Shown one piece after another: positions 30,321 to 41,515 of a DNA stretch of 64,000 nt. Position numbers and translations under genes: made by a program. Under the pieces are notes generated by a model. The model searched no databases and was not told the DNA's origin. It was given only the letters and a program-made list of their open reading frames with translations. Source of the DNA: Zea mays (Eukaryota > Streptophyta > Magnoliopsida > Poales > Poaceae). Within the stretch, counting starts at the first letter, position 1, and each line of letters starts with the position of its first letter. The stretch spans positions 3,472,001-3,536,000 of the forward strand of contig NC_050104.1 of assembly GCF_902167145.1 (NCBI RefSeq). The letters run 5' to 3'.

Positions 30321-32701
30321 CCCGAAGAGACTAAGGGAAAGGGGATGGTGGTCAACGACAAGGAAAAGGGGTCCGTCTTAAATGAGCCAAGAGATGACAA
30401 GCCTACCGACTCAGGCTCGAGTAACAAGAAAAGAGACGGGAAGAAGAAGAGGCGCATCAAGAAGATCATCTACTACGGCAGCGATGCATCTTCTTCTTAC
30501 CAAGAGACGACGACGACGACTCTTCATCGAAAAAGAGAACGGTTAATCAAAACTACTCTTTTGACTATTCTCGCATGCCATACAATTCAAATGCACATTT
30601 ACTTTCTATTCCTATAGGAAAACCTCCACACTTTGATGGAGAGGACTACTCATTTTGGAGTCATAAAATGTGTAGTCATCTATTTTCTCTCCATCCTAGC
30701 ATTTGGGAAATAGTGGAAAATGGAATGCATTTCGATAGTATGGATAACCCTGTGATTATTAATGAGCAAATCCATAAGAATGCCCAAGCTACTACTGTGT
30801 TGTTAGCATCTCTTTGCAGGGACGAGTATAGTAAAGTAAGTGGCTTGGACAACGCCAAGCAAATCTGGGACACCCTCAAGATCTCACATGAGGGAAATGA
30901 TGCTACAATGATCACCAAAATGGAACTGGTGGAAGGCGAGCTAGGGAAATTCGCCATGATCAGGGGAGAAGAGCCAACACAAACCTACAATAGGCTGAAG
31001 ACCCTGGTCAACAAGATTAGAAGCTATGGAAGCATAAGATGGATGAATCATGACGTCGTCCGACTCATGCTCAGGTCATTTATAGTTATTGACCCCCATC
31101 TTGTGAATCTTATCCGTGAAAACCCCAGGTACACAAAGATGATGCCCGAGGAGATACTCGGAAAATTCATGAGCGGGCGCATGATGGTAACGGAGGCACG
31201 ATATGTGGATGACGCCTTGAACGGTCCACTACCTATCTACGAGCCGCAGCTCGTTGCTCTCAAAGCAACGAGCAGCAAGGAGGCGCTACCAAGCAGAGTA
31301 GCTCAAGTGGAGGCTGTCGGACTTAATGAAGATGAGATGGCGCTTATCATCAAGCGCTTCAAGACCGCACTCAAAGGACGCAAGGAATACCCTAACAGGA
31401 ATAAAACAAGGGGAAAACGCTCCTGCTTCAAATGCGGTAAGACTGGTCACTTTATTGCAAATTGTCCCGATAATGATAGTGACTAGGGACAAGAAAAGAG
31501 CGGGAAGAAGGAGAAAAAGAAGAACTACAGGAAGGCAAAGGGCGAGGCACATCTTGGAAAGGAATGGGACTCAGACTGCTCCTCTTCCAACTCCGATGAC
31601 GAAGGACTCGTTGCTTCGGCCTTCAACAAATCCTCACTCTTCCCCAACGAACACCATACATGTCTAATGGCCAAGGAGAGAAAGGTATGTGTTCGGGACA
31701 CACCCAAGTACACTTCATCTAGTGATGAAGAATCCTCCGATGATGAAGTATATTACTCTAGTTTATTTAAAGGTTTAGATAAAGCTAAAGTAGAAAAAAT
31801 TAATGAATTAATTGATGCTCCAAATGAAAAAGATAGATTGTTAGAAAAACAAGAGGATATTTTATATGAGGAACATGAAAAATTTGTTAGTGTGCAAAAA
31901 TCCCTTGCCTTAGAAATTAAGAGAAATGAAATGTTATCCTCTGAATTGTCTGTTTGCCATGAATCGGTCTCTAGTTTAAAGAGTTTAAATGATGAACTAA
32001 ATGCTAAGCTAGAGGAAGTCAACAAAACTAGTTCATGTGTAGATCATGTTGTTATTTGTAATAGATGTAAGGATTTTGATGTTGATGCTTGTGATGATCA
32101 CCTTATTTCTATTACCAAATTAAAAGATGAGGTGGCAAGTCTCAATGCTCAACTTAAGACTTGCAAAATTAATTTTGATAAATTAAAATTTGCTAGGGAT
32201 GCCTACACCGTTGGTAGACACCCTTCAATTAAGGATGGGCTTGGTTTTCGAAAGGAAGCCAAGAACATAACAAGCCAAAGGGCTCCCATTCCCAACAAGG
32301 AGAAAGGGAAGGCTCCTATGGTTAGTAATCCTCAAAGGAACCATGTTTTTATTTATGATAGGAAAAGTGCTAATCGTGCTTGTTATAATAGGAGTTATGA
32401 TCATGATGCTTTTAATTCACATGCTATGTTTGCCTCTAGTTCTACTTTTGTTCATGGTAGAAGTAGGCCTAGGAGAAATCATGTTGTTCATCATGTGCCT
32501 AGGAAAATGTGCAATGAATCTACTACTGTTTTCCATGCTTGCAACACTTCTTTTGTTCTTTCATGTAAGAATGCAAAAGTAGTGGCTAGGAAATTTTGAT
32601 CCAAATGCAAGGGAGACAATACCTGCATATGGGTTCCAAAAACTATTGTGACTAACTTTGTAGGACCCAACAAGAGTTGGGTACCTAAAACCCAAGCTTA
32701 A
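30321..32701 (+). pseudogene. Sirevirus gag, frameshifted and interrupted
   Basis: Similar throughout to the intact gag at 51243-53627. The start codon region is altered (the first visible ATG is at 30345). An N-terminal lysine/aspartate-rich part is followed by a frameshift near 30575, the capsid-like region (SFWSHKMCSHLF, LLASLCRDEY), the CCHC knuckle CFKCGKTGHFIANC near 31420, a stop TAG at 31484-31486, and a long acidic/coiled C-terminal extension. The reading ends at TAA 32699-32701. Another stop lies at 32597-32599. Confidence 0.85.
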
Positions 32702-32706
32702 ATTCC

Positions 32707-35700
32707 TTGCAGGTTTATGCATCCGAGGGCTCAAGCTGGATTATCGATAGAGGATGCACAAACCACATGACGGGGGAGAAGAAGATGTTCACCCCCTACG
32801 TCAAGAACAAGGATTCCCAGGATACGATTATCTTTGGAGATGGGAATCAAGGCAAGGTCAAGGGTTTGGGAAAGATAGCCATCACCAATGAGCACTCCAT
32901 ATCAAATGTATTTCTAGTAGAGTCGCTTGGTTACAACCTTCTGTCTGTAAGTCAATTATGTCACATGGGTTACAATTGTCTTTTTACAAATGTTTATGTA
33001 TCTGTCTTTAGAAGGAGTGATGGTTCATTAGCTTTTAAGGGTGTATTAGACGGCAAACTCTACTTAGTTGATTTTTCGAAAGAGGAGGTCGATCTAGATG
33101 CATGCTTAATAGCTAAGACTAGTATGGGCTGGCTATGGCATCGCCGTCTAGCACATGTTGGGATGAAGAACCTTCATAAACTTCTAAAGGGAGAACATGT
33201 GTTAGGACTAACCAATGTTTGTTTCAAGAAAGATAGACCATGTGCAGCTTGTCAGGCAGGGAAACAGGTGGGAAGCACTCATCACAGCAAGAATGTGATG
33301 ACAACATCAAGACCACTGGAGCTTCTTCACATGGACCTCTTCGGACCCGTTGCCTACCTTAGCATCGGGGGAAGTAAGTATGGTCTTGTAATTGTTGATG
33401 ATTTTTCCCGCTTCACTTGGGTGTTCTTTTTGCAGGATAAATCAGAAACCCATGGGACCCTAAAGTGCTTTCTAAGGAGGGCTCAAAACGAATTTGAGCT
33501 CAAGGTGAAAAAGATAAGAAGCGACAACGGGTTCGAGTTCAAGAATCTGCAAGTGGAGGAATATCTTGAGGAAGAAGGCGTCAAGCATGAGTTCTCTGCT
33601 CCCTACACACCACAGCAAAATGGTGTGGTAGAGAGGAAGAACAGGACGCTTATCGACATGGCGAGAACGATGCTTGGAGAATTCAAGACGCCCGAGCGGT
33701 TTTGGTCAGAAGCTGTGAACACAGCTTGCCACGCCATAAACCGGCTCTACCTACATCGCCTTCTCAAGGGGACCTCGTATGAACTCCTTACCGGTAACAA
33801 ACCCAATGTTTCTTACTTTCGTGTATTTGGGAGCAAATGTTACATTCTGGTGAAGAAAGGTAGACATTCTAAATTTGCTCACAAGGCAGTAGAAGGGTTT
33901 TTACTAGGGTATGACTCAAATACAAAGGCATATAGAGTCTTCAACAAATCATCGGGTCTGGTTGAAGTCTCTAGCGATGTTGTATTTGATGAGACTAATG
34001 GCTCCCCAAGAGAGCAAGTTGATCTTGATGACATAGATGAAGATGATGTTCCGACTGCCGCAATGCGCACGATGGTGATAGGTGATGTGTGACCACAGGA
34101 ACAACAAGAGCAAGATCAGCCATCTTCCTCCACAATGGTTCATCCTCCAACTCAAGACGGTGAACAGGTACCTCAAGAAGAGGGACAGGATCAAGGGGGA
34201 GCACAGGAAGAACAAGTGATGGAGGAAGAAGCACCACAGGTCCCTCCAACTAAAGTTTGAGCGACGATCCAAAGAAATCACCCCGTCGATCAGATTCTAG
34301 GTGACATAAGCAAGGGAGTAACACCTCGCTCACGTTTAGCTAATTTTTGTGAGCATTACTCGTTTGTCTCTTCTATTGAGACTTTCAGGGTAGAAGAGGC
34401 CTTGCAGGATCCGGACTGGGTGTTGGCCATGCAGGAAGAGCTCAACAACTTCAAGAGGAATGAAGTTTGGAGCATGGTGCCACGTCCAAAGCAAAATGTT
34501 GTGGGAACCAAGTGGGTGTCCCGCAACAAGCAAGACAAGCACGGGGTGGTGACAAGAAACAAGGCTCGACTTGTGGCAAAAGGTTATGCCTAAGTCGCAT
34601 GTTTGGATTTCCAGGAGACTTTTGCTCCTGTGGCTAGGCTAGAGTCTATTCGAATTTTATTAGCCTATGCCGCTCACCACTCCTTCAGGCCATTTCAAAT
34701 GGATGTGAAGAGCGCTTTCCTCAATGGGCCAATAAAGGTGGAGGTATACGTGGAACAAGCACCTGGCTTTGAGGATGACAGGTACCCTGACCATGTGTTC
34801 AAGCTCTCTAAGGCGCTCTATGGACTTAAGCAAGCACCAAGAGCATGGTATGAATGCCTTAGAGATTTCTTATTTGCTAATTCCTTCAAGGTTGGGAAAG
34901 CCGATCCCACTCTTTTTACAAAGACTTGTGATGGTGATCTTTTTGTGTGCTAGATTTTTGTCGATGACATAATATTTGGTTCTACTAATCAAAAGTCTTG
35001 TGAGGAGTTTAGCAGGGCGATGACACAAAAGTTTGAGATGTCGATGATGGGCGAGTTGACCTACTTCCTTGGGTTCCAAGTGAAGCAACTCAAGGACGGC
35101 ACCTTCATCTCCTAAATGAAGTACACACAAGATCTTCTCAAGTTGTTTGGGATGAAGGACGCCAAGCCCGCGAAGACACCAATGGGAACCGACGGGCATG
35201 TTGACCTCAACAAAGGAGGTAAGTCTGTTGATTAAAAGGCATACCGGTCTATGATAGGTTCATTGCTTTATTTATGTGCTAGTAGACCGGACATTATGCT
35301 AAGTGTATGCATGTGTGCTAGATATCAATCCAACCCTAAGGAATGTCACCTTGTGGCCGTTAAGCGAATTCTTAGATATTTAGTTTCTACGCCTTGCTTA
35401 GGGATCTGGTATCCAAAGGGGTCTACCTTTGACTTGATTGGATACTCAGACTCCGATTATGCCGGGTGCAAGGTTGATAGGAAGAGCACATCGGGGACGT
35501 GCCAATTTCTAGGAAGGTCCCTGGTGTCCTAGAGTTCAAAGAAACAAACATATGTTGCCCTATCCACCGCTGAGGCCGAGTATGTTGCCACAGGACAATG
35601 TTGCGCGCAACTACTTTGGATGAGGCAAACCCTCCGGGACTTTAGCTACAATCTGAGCAAAATCCCACTTCTATGTGACAATGAGAGTGCTATCCGCATG

Positions 35701-35910
35701 GCGGATAATCCTGTTGAACACAGCCGCACTAAGCACATAGACATCCGGCATCACTTCCTCAGAGACCACCAGCAAAAGGGAGATATCGAGGTGTACCATA
35801 TTAGCACCGAGAACCAGCTAGCCGATATCTTTACCAAGCTGTTGGATGAGAAAACTTTTTGCAGGTTGCGTAGTGAGCTAAATGTCTTAGATTCGCGTAA
35901 CTTGGATTGA
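32707..35910 (+). pseudogene. Sirevirus pol with seven in-frame stops and no frameshift
   Basis: The frame opened at 32707 is kept to 35910 and shows all Copia pol domains: protease, with the catalytic IIDSG changed to IIDRG; pre-integrase ([17 protein letters not shown]); integrase core ([25 protein letters not shown]); reverse transcriptase; and RNase H ([16 protein letters not shown]). Stops lie at 34090, 34258, 34591, 34951, 35113, 35233 and 35530 (first base). Against the intact copy at 48029-51235 each equals a C-to-T or G-to-A change at a CGG, CGA, CAA or TGG codon. It cannot be translated full length. Confidence 0.9.
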
Positions 35911-36695
35911 CCTATAGCATACATGTGCTCTATGCCTTTGATCATGTTACTTTGAAGCATTTACATTACTCGTTGTATATTTGTGGTGCTCAAGTTGTAC
36001 AAGACCTCCCCGGACCTCACAAGTCCATATGCAAGTGATGCACATATTAAGGGGAGATGTGCTACAACTTGACCCTTTGAGTCTAACCTGTGTGTTTGAG
36101 TACTCTTGATGTAGTCTTAAAGGGAATTGAAAGGGAAAATGGACTTGACCGTTGCAAAGACTTCCACTGCACTCTGATATTGGTGTATTTAATTCCAAGT
36201 TCATTCTTATGCTCTATTAGCCTTTTTGCTCTTAATTGACATTTTTGGTGAGGCAATGGGGTTAAAAGGGGCCAAAAATGATCCCATTTTGGTGCTTAAT
36301 GCCAAAGGGGGAGAAATTAAGGGCCAAAGCAAATGGATCAGCTACCACTTGTGGATTTTAAAAAAATTAGAGTTAGAACTTTTGATTTGTCCAAAATACT
36401 CTTATTGCAAAATTTGGTCTCTTGTGGGGAGAATTTTGATTATGGGAAAAGGGGGAGTTTTTGGCACTTGATCAATTTTTCTCTTGGAATATCTCTCTAT
36501 ATGCCCAAACAAGTGTGTTTGACTTAGAGATAGGAAAATGAATTTGATTTGCAACAACAAACCAAGTGGTGGCAAAGAGTGATCCAAATATGCCAAATTA
36601 TAGTCAAAAACAATTTGGTCTTCAATTGCATTGATGTTACAGTTCTTTTTGTTGCTTTTTGATGTGTTGGCATAAATCACCAAAAAGGGGCAGAT
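35911..36695 (+). other. Post-pol region with polypurine tracts, old Sirevirus
   Basis: No coding sequence. It contains several purine-rich tracts (AAAGGGGGAGAAAT near 36304, AAAAGGGGGAG near 36447, AAAAAGGGGCAGAT before the LTR) and TTAAGGGGAGATG near 36048. Multiple purine tracts are a Sirevirus hallmark. Confidence 0.75.
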
Positions 36696-38051
36696 TGAAA
36701 GGGAAATGTGTAATTGGGCCATTTCTATAAGTGTTTTGGTGATTAAGTGTTCAACACAAATGTTTTGAACTCTTTATGTGTTAAACAAGCGAAAGGTGCA
36801 AATCAAAGACAAGGTATGTTTTTAGACTTAGTGAATTGTTTTTGAGTACTAACATGGTTATCTAAGTGCTAGAAACAGTGAGAAAAGAAACCGAAAAGAC
36901 TTGGCTCTGTGCAGCCAAATTTAGCTCAGTCTGGCACACCAGACTGTCTGGTGATGCACCAGAAAGTGTCCGGTGCGCCAGGCTGGTCTCCGGTGAAAGT
37001 GCTGCTCTCGGGAATTGATGGCGGCGTACGGCTAAAAATCACCGGACTGTCTGGTGGTGCACCGGATTGTCCGTTAAGTCATCAGCGGTGAACTCGTCAC
37101 TCTCGGGAAATGGAAAAGGCGACGTGGCAATAATTCACCGGACTGTCTGGTGGTGCCCCGGACTGTCCGGTGAGCCAACGGTCCCTAGCGCCAACGGTCG
37201 GCCATGCAATCTTCGTGCGACGCGTGGCAGCTCCAACGGTCGGTGGGAGGCACCGGACTGTCCGGTGTGCACCGGACAGTGTCCGGTGCGCCAACGGGCC
37301 CGGAGCTGCAACGGTCGTCTGTGCCCGATTTGGAAGGAAATCGCGCAACGGACAGGCTACAGTAGTTGTCCAGTGGTGCACCGGACTGTCCGGTGCGCCA
37401 CTCGACAGAAGGCAAGGATGGCCTTCCAAGTTTGTCTTCAACGACTCCTAGCTGCCTTTGGGCTATAAAAGGGACCCCTAGGCGCATGGAGGAGTCACCT
37501 AAGCATTCACTAAGCATTCTAAGACTCCCGCACTCCGCCTCCGCGCAATTGATCGACTGTGTTAGTGATTTGAGCTCCGTTTGAGTCGTGAACTCACTGT
37601 GCTACGTTTCGAGCTCAAGTCTTGGCTTATGTGCGTGAGTGTGCTGCGGATTTGTGTCTTGTGTGTGTTGCTTTTCCCAACCTTACTTCATGCTTTCTTT
37701 GTGATCTCTATTGTAAGGGCGAGAGACTCCAATTTGTGGAGATTCTTCGCAAACGGGAACAATACTCTAAAAGAAAAAATGTGGTATTCAAGTTGATCAT
37801 CGGATCACTTGAAAGGGGTAGAGTGCAACCCTCGTCCATTGGGATGCCACAACGTGGAAGTAGGCAAGTGCTACTTGGCCGAACCACGGGATAAAAATCG
37901 TGCGTCTTGTGTTGCTTTCTCTGTGATTGTTGTGTTCACAAGAACTCGCTTCAAGCTACTTAGCCGTACTAATACTTATAACTAAGTTTTGTGGCTATTA
38001 GTGTTTGATTTTTACAGGATCACCTATTCACCCCCCCTCTAGGTGCTCTCA
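36696..38051 (+). repeat. 3' LTR of the old Sirevirus
   Basis: 1356 bp, about 6% diverged from the 5' LTR where compared, with an extra CCGGATTGTCCG-containing stretch near 37060. Ends GCTCTCA, followed by CAAAG. Confidence 0.9.
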
Positions 38052-38054
38052 CAA

Positions 38055-38225
38055 AGATCCGATGGCCACACAATGTCTGACGGCTTCCTAGAGCCATCAG
38101 ACATAAGATCCAACGTCTGACTGCTGTCAGACAGGCCGTCGGCGATAACCTTATGTCCGACGGCCTGTCTGATAGCCATCGGACATAGCCTTATGTTCGA
38201 CGGCTGTCAGACAGGCCATTGTACA
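38055..38225. repeat. Left subterminal repeats of the inner CACTA
   Basis: Repeats of GTCTGACGG, GCCATCAGACATAAG, TGTCCGACGGCC and their complements, the same family as at 61972-62632. These are expected transposase-binding repeats. Confidence 0.75.
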
Positions 38226-38402
38226 TAAGTGATTTTATGCCACGGCGCCCAACCGCGCCGTTTCATTTCGCTCCCCCAGCCAACTCACGCCCACCCGCCG
38301 CCGACGCCCGTGCCCGTCGCTCGCAGTCGCTCATACCGCCGGCGCCCGCCCCGCCACCGCAGGCGCCCGCTCCTCCCCCAGTAACCCTCCGATTATAAGG
38401 AT

Positions 38403-41030
38403 CCTCCTACGCCTGAGGTTCAAAAGTTCTTCAAGCTCCTTACAGCTGCCGAAGAGCCGCTGCATGAGCACACGAAAGTGACCGTCCTTGTGTTCGTGAC
38501 TCGACTTATGGCTATTAAGTCCAAGTTTGCATTCTCAAACAACTGCTATAAGGAGCTTCTGAACTTGATTAGTGATGTATTTCCAGAGAATCACAAGATG
38601 CCAAAGGACATGTACCAGTCCAAGAAGTTGCTCTCTGGTCTCGGTATGGACTACGAAAAAATCGACGTCTGTGACAATAATTGTATGCTTTTCTGTAAGG
38701 AGACCACGAGTGAGAAGAAGTGTATAGTATGTGGTGAGCGTAGGTTCATAGAGGTTGAAAACGGCGATGGTTTGACCGTGATGACCGAGGTAGCATGTAA
38801 GCAGCTTCGTTACATACCTCTTATACCTTGGTTGAAACGTTTGTTCATCTCCAAGAATACAGCCTGACACATGAGGTGGCACAAAGAAGGCGTACGTGAG
38901 AATCCAGATGTCATGGCGCACCCAGCTGATACAGATGCATGGAAGGCACTAGATGCCTTTGATTCCAGCTTTGCTAATGAAGTGTGTAATGTCTGCATCG
39001 ATTTGGCAACAGATGGTTTCTCACCTTTCAATCTAACTGCACCATCCTACTCATGCTGGCCCGTCTTTGCTGTTCCATACAACATTTCGCTAGCTCTTTG
39101 CATGAAATATGAATTTATTTTCTTGTGTCTTGTAATACCTGGTCCGGATCATCCTAGAACAAAGATCGATGTGATGATGAGACCCCTGATTAAAGAATTG
39201 AAAATTTTGTGGGAAGGAGTCGAGACGTACGATTGTTACAAGAAATAGAAGTTCAACCTAAGAGCTGCATTTTTGTGGTCGATTCACGATTTTATGGCTT
39301 ATGGTATCTTTGCTGGATGGAGTTGTCATGGGTTCTGACATGTTCGATATGCGCTGAAGACACTTTATGCTTCTGACTAAAGTTTGGTGGAAAGATATGT
39401 TACTTCAATTGCCATAGATGTTTTTGCCTGAGGATCAACCGTTCAGGTTCGATAGGAACGCTTTTAGAAAGGACATTATTGTGACGAGGGGACCACCCAA
39501 GCGTCTTAGTGGTCCAGAGATTCTCGCAAGACTTAATGATTTGAGACTAAATGAACATGGAAATTGTTATGAAGGTTTTGGAACCGAGCATAATTGGACT
39601 CACAAATGTGGTCTATGGAAACTCCCTTATGTAAAAGCCTTAATTCTAATGCATAACATCGATGTGATACACCAGGAACAAAATATGGGTGAAAGCATTA
39701 TCAGCCCTTGCTTGAATATCACTAACAAAACAAAGGACAACCCTAAGGCTCGAAAAGACTTGGGCTTAATTTGTAGTTGACCAACTCTGGAGCTAGGAGA
39801 GAACGAGAAGAAGCCATGTGCTCCTTTCAATCTTAAATCTAAAAGGAAGAAACAATTGATGAAATGGTTGCAAAACATAAATTTCCTAAATGGTTACGCC
39901 GCGGGCTTTATAAGGTTTGTGAATTTGAAGACAGGCATGTTTTCTGGGTTGAAGAGTCATGACTACCACATAATAATGGAAAGACTCCTTCCTATTATGT
40001 TTCGTGGTTTTGTAAAAAATGATGTGTGGAAAGCGTTGTCGGAGCTAAGCTACTTTTATAGACATCTTTGTGCTAAAGAAATAAAGAAAGAGATGATGGA
40101 GAAGCTTGAGCAACAAATAGCAGTTTTGGTATGCAAATAACTTGAAAAAATATTTCCTCCAGGTTGCTTCAATTCGATGCAACATCTACTTGTTCACCTA
40201 CCATACGAAGCTAAGGTAGGTGGTCCTATCCAGTATAGATGGATGTATCACATCGAAAGGACACTAAAGAAGCTACGTGCAATGGTTGGTAATAAGAGAT
40301 GAGTTGAAGGGTGCATTGCTAAAGAATTCAAATACAAAGAGATAGCATCATTCACGGGCCTGTACTTTATAGAGGAAAAAAATGTCAATGCCCTTGCGTT
40401 GCGGTATCATGTCGACGAGCCCCCTATCAGTGATATTGAAATTTTTCAAAGGAGGGACAAAACTGTAGGACCCATCATAGCATACTGTTTCACCAATGAT
40501 GAATGGAAGACTGCTTTACTCTACATGTATAACAACATGGAAGAGATGAATCAGTTTCTCCTGTAAGTGTAAACTTAATTTTTAGTCATTGTCGCTATCC
40601 TTGTTTTTCTTATCCTAATAGGTCTATTTCCTTGTACTAACAGTGAATTTGATTCTCAAAATTCGATGTCTGGTAGTGAACGTGATCAGATTCGTCGAGA
40701 GGAAAAAGATGGGGGACCTAATTTCTTGTGTTGGTTTCGAGATTATGTAGATATAAATTACAATATACACCCAAACCTTCGACAATTGTCCCTAGGAGCA
40801 GTAACTATCATACATTATGGTCGGTATGATGTCAATGGTTTCCGTTTTCGTTCTACAAGGTTCGAAGATGCTCATCCTCTAGCAGCCACAACAAATTCTA
40901 GAGTTGTAACTAGAGTTGTCGATGATGAAGGGAAGGTGACTAATTATTATGGAGTCATTAATGATATACTCGAGTACAAGTTTTTTGGAGATGAACAACT
41001 CAAAGTGGTGGTCTTCGATTGTGATTAGTT
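38403..41030 (+). pseudogene. TNP2-like CACTA transposase, degenerate
   Basis: Successive blocks match TNP2-type transposases in order. The N-terminal part has PLHEHTKV, LMAIKSKFAFSNNCY and DMYQSKKLLSGLGMDYEKID; it is followed by the transposase_21 region (MRWHKEGVRENPDVMAHPAD, FDSSFANEVCNVCIDLATDG, CLVIPGPDHP). A region with FRFDRNAFRKD and LPYVKALILMHNIDVIH comes next, then a DUF4218-like block (GLKSHDYHIIMERLLP, ALSELSYFYRHLCAKEI). A DUF4216-like block closes it (DVNGFRFRSTRFED, YYGVINDILEYKFF, 40666-41028). Stops such as TGA 38865-38867 and TAG near 39246 and several frame changes break it. Confidence 0.85.
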
Positions 41031-41510
41031 TACTCCAAATACAACGCAAGAAAACCAATATGGCATGGTGGAAGTCAAACACAACGATCGATTACAAGGC
41101 CACGACACTATTTTTTGTAGAAACGGTACAAGTTGCCGGAAGATGGGTCATATGATCTGAACGCTCATTACATGTTTGAGTATAACGCGAACGATGTTGT
41201 TGCAGATGCAATGTACTATGCATGACTTCAGGCTATAAAGGCATGGTACAGGGCAAGTGATGATGATCGGCTGATGTCGAAGACCAAGGCAGAGTGGTCA
41301 TCAATTTACCTTACGGAGGAGTAATACCTTGAGGTAAACAAATTGTTGCATCTCATATCGTTTTTTGCCGATTCTTGTTTTGGGTACATGTTAATCCATC
41401 TATTTGTTTGATTGAAAAACATTTCATGTAGGTGTCTATGCCTGAGATGGCCACCCAATCAGAAGGTTATCGGGCCTTATGCAGTTGGTGGGCTTCCCCT
41501 AAGTTTCATG
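41031..41510 (+). pseudogene. CACTA coding remnants left of the Gypsy insertion
   Basis: Scattered coding-like pieces (TKAEWSSIYLTEE near 41285) continue from the transposase. The sequence is interrupted at CCATT (41511-41515) by the pol-less Gypsy and resumes after 60383. Confidence 0.6.
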
Positions 41511-41515
41511 CCATT

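Larger units (their letters stand above)
28955..38051 (+). mobile_element. Old Sirevirus-type Copia retrotransposon (Opie/Ji-like), degenerate
   Basis: LTRs at 28955-30279 and 36696-38051 start TGAAAGGG and end GCTCTCA. Flanks are CAAAT and CAAAG, a 4/5 duplication. A methionine-type primer site follows the 5' LTR, then gag, protease, integrase, reverse transcriptase and RNase H in Copia order, then several purine tracts before the 3' LTR. LTRs packed with CCGGACTGTCCGG palindromes and multiple purine tracts are known Sirevirus hallmarks. The first 370 bp of the two LTRs differ at about 23 places, near 6%, so this is the oldest element dated here. Both genes contain nonsense codons. Confidence 0.9.

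Noticed and set aside
34081..34400. Separate small genes in the old Sirevirus pol
   Set aside because: All belong to one pol frame broken by nonsense codons, as shown by the intact copy.
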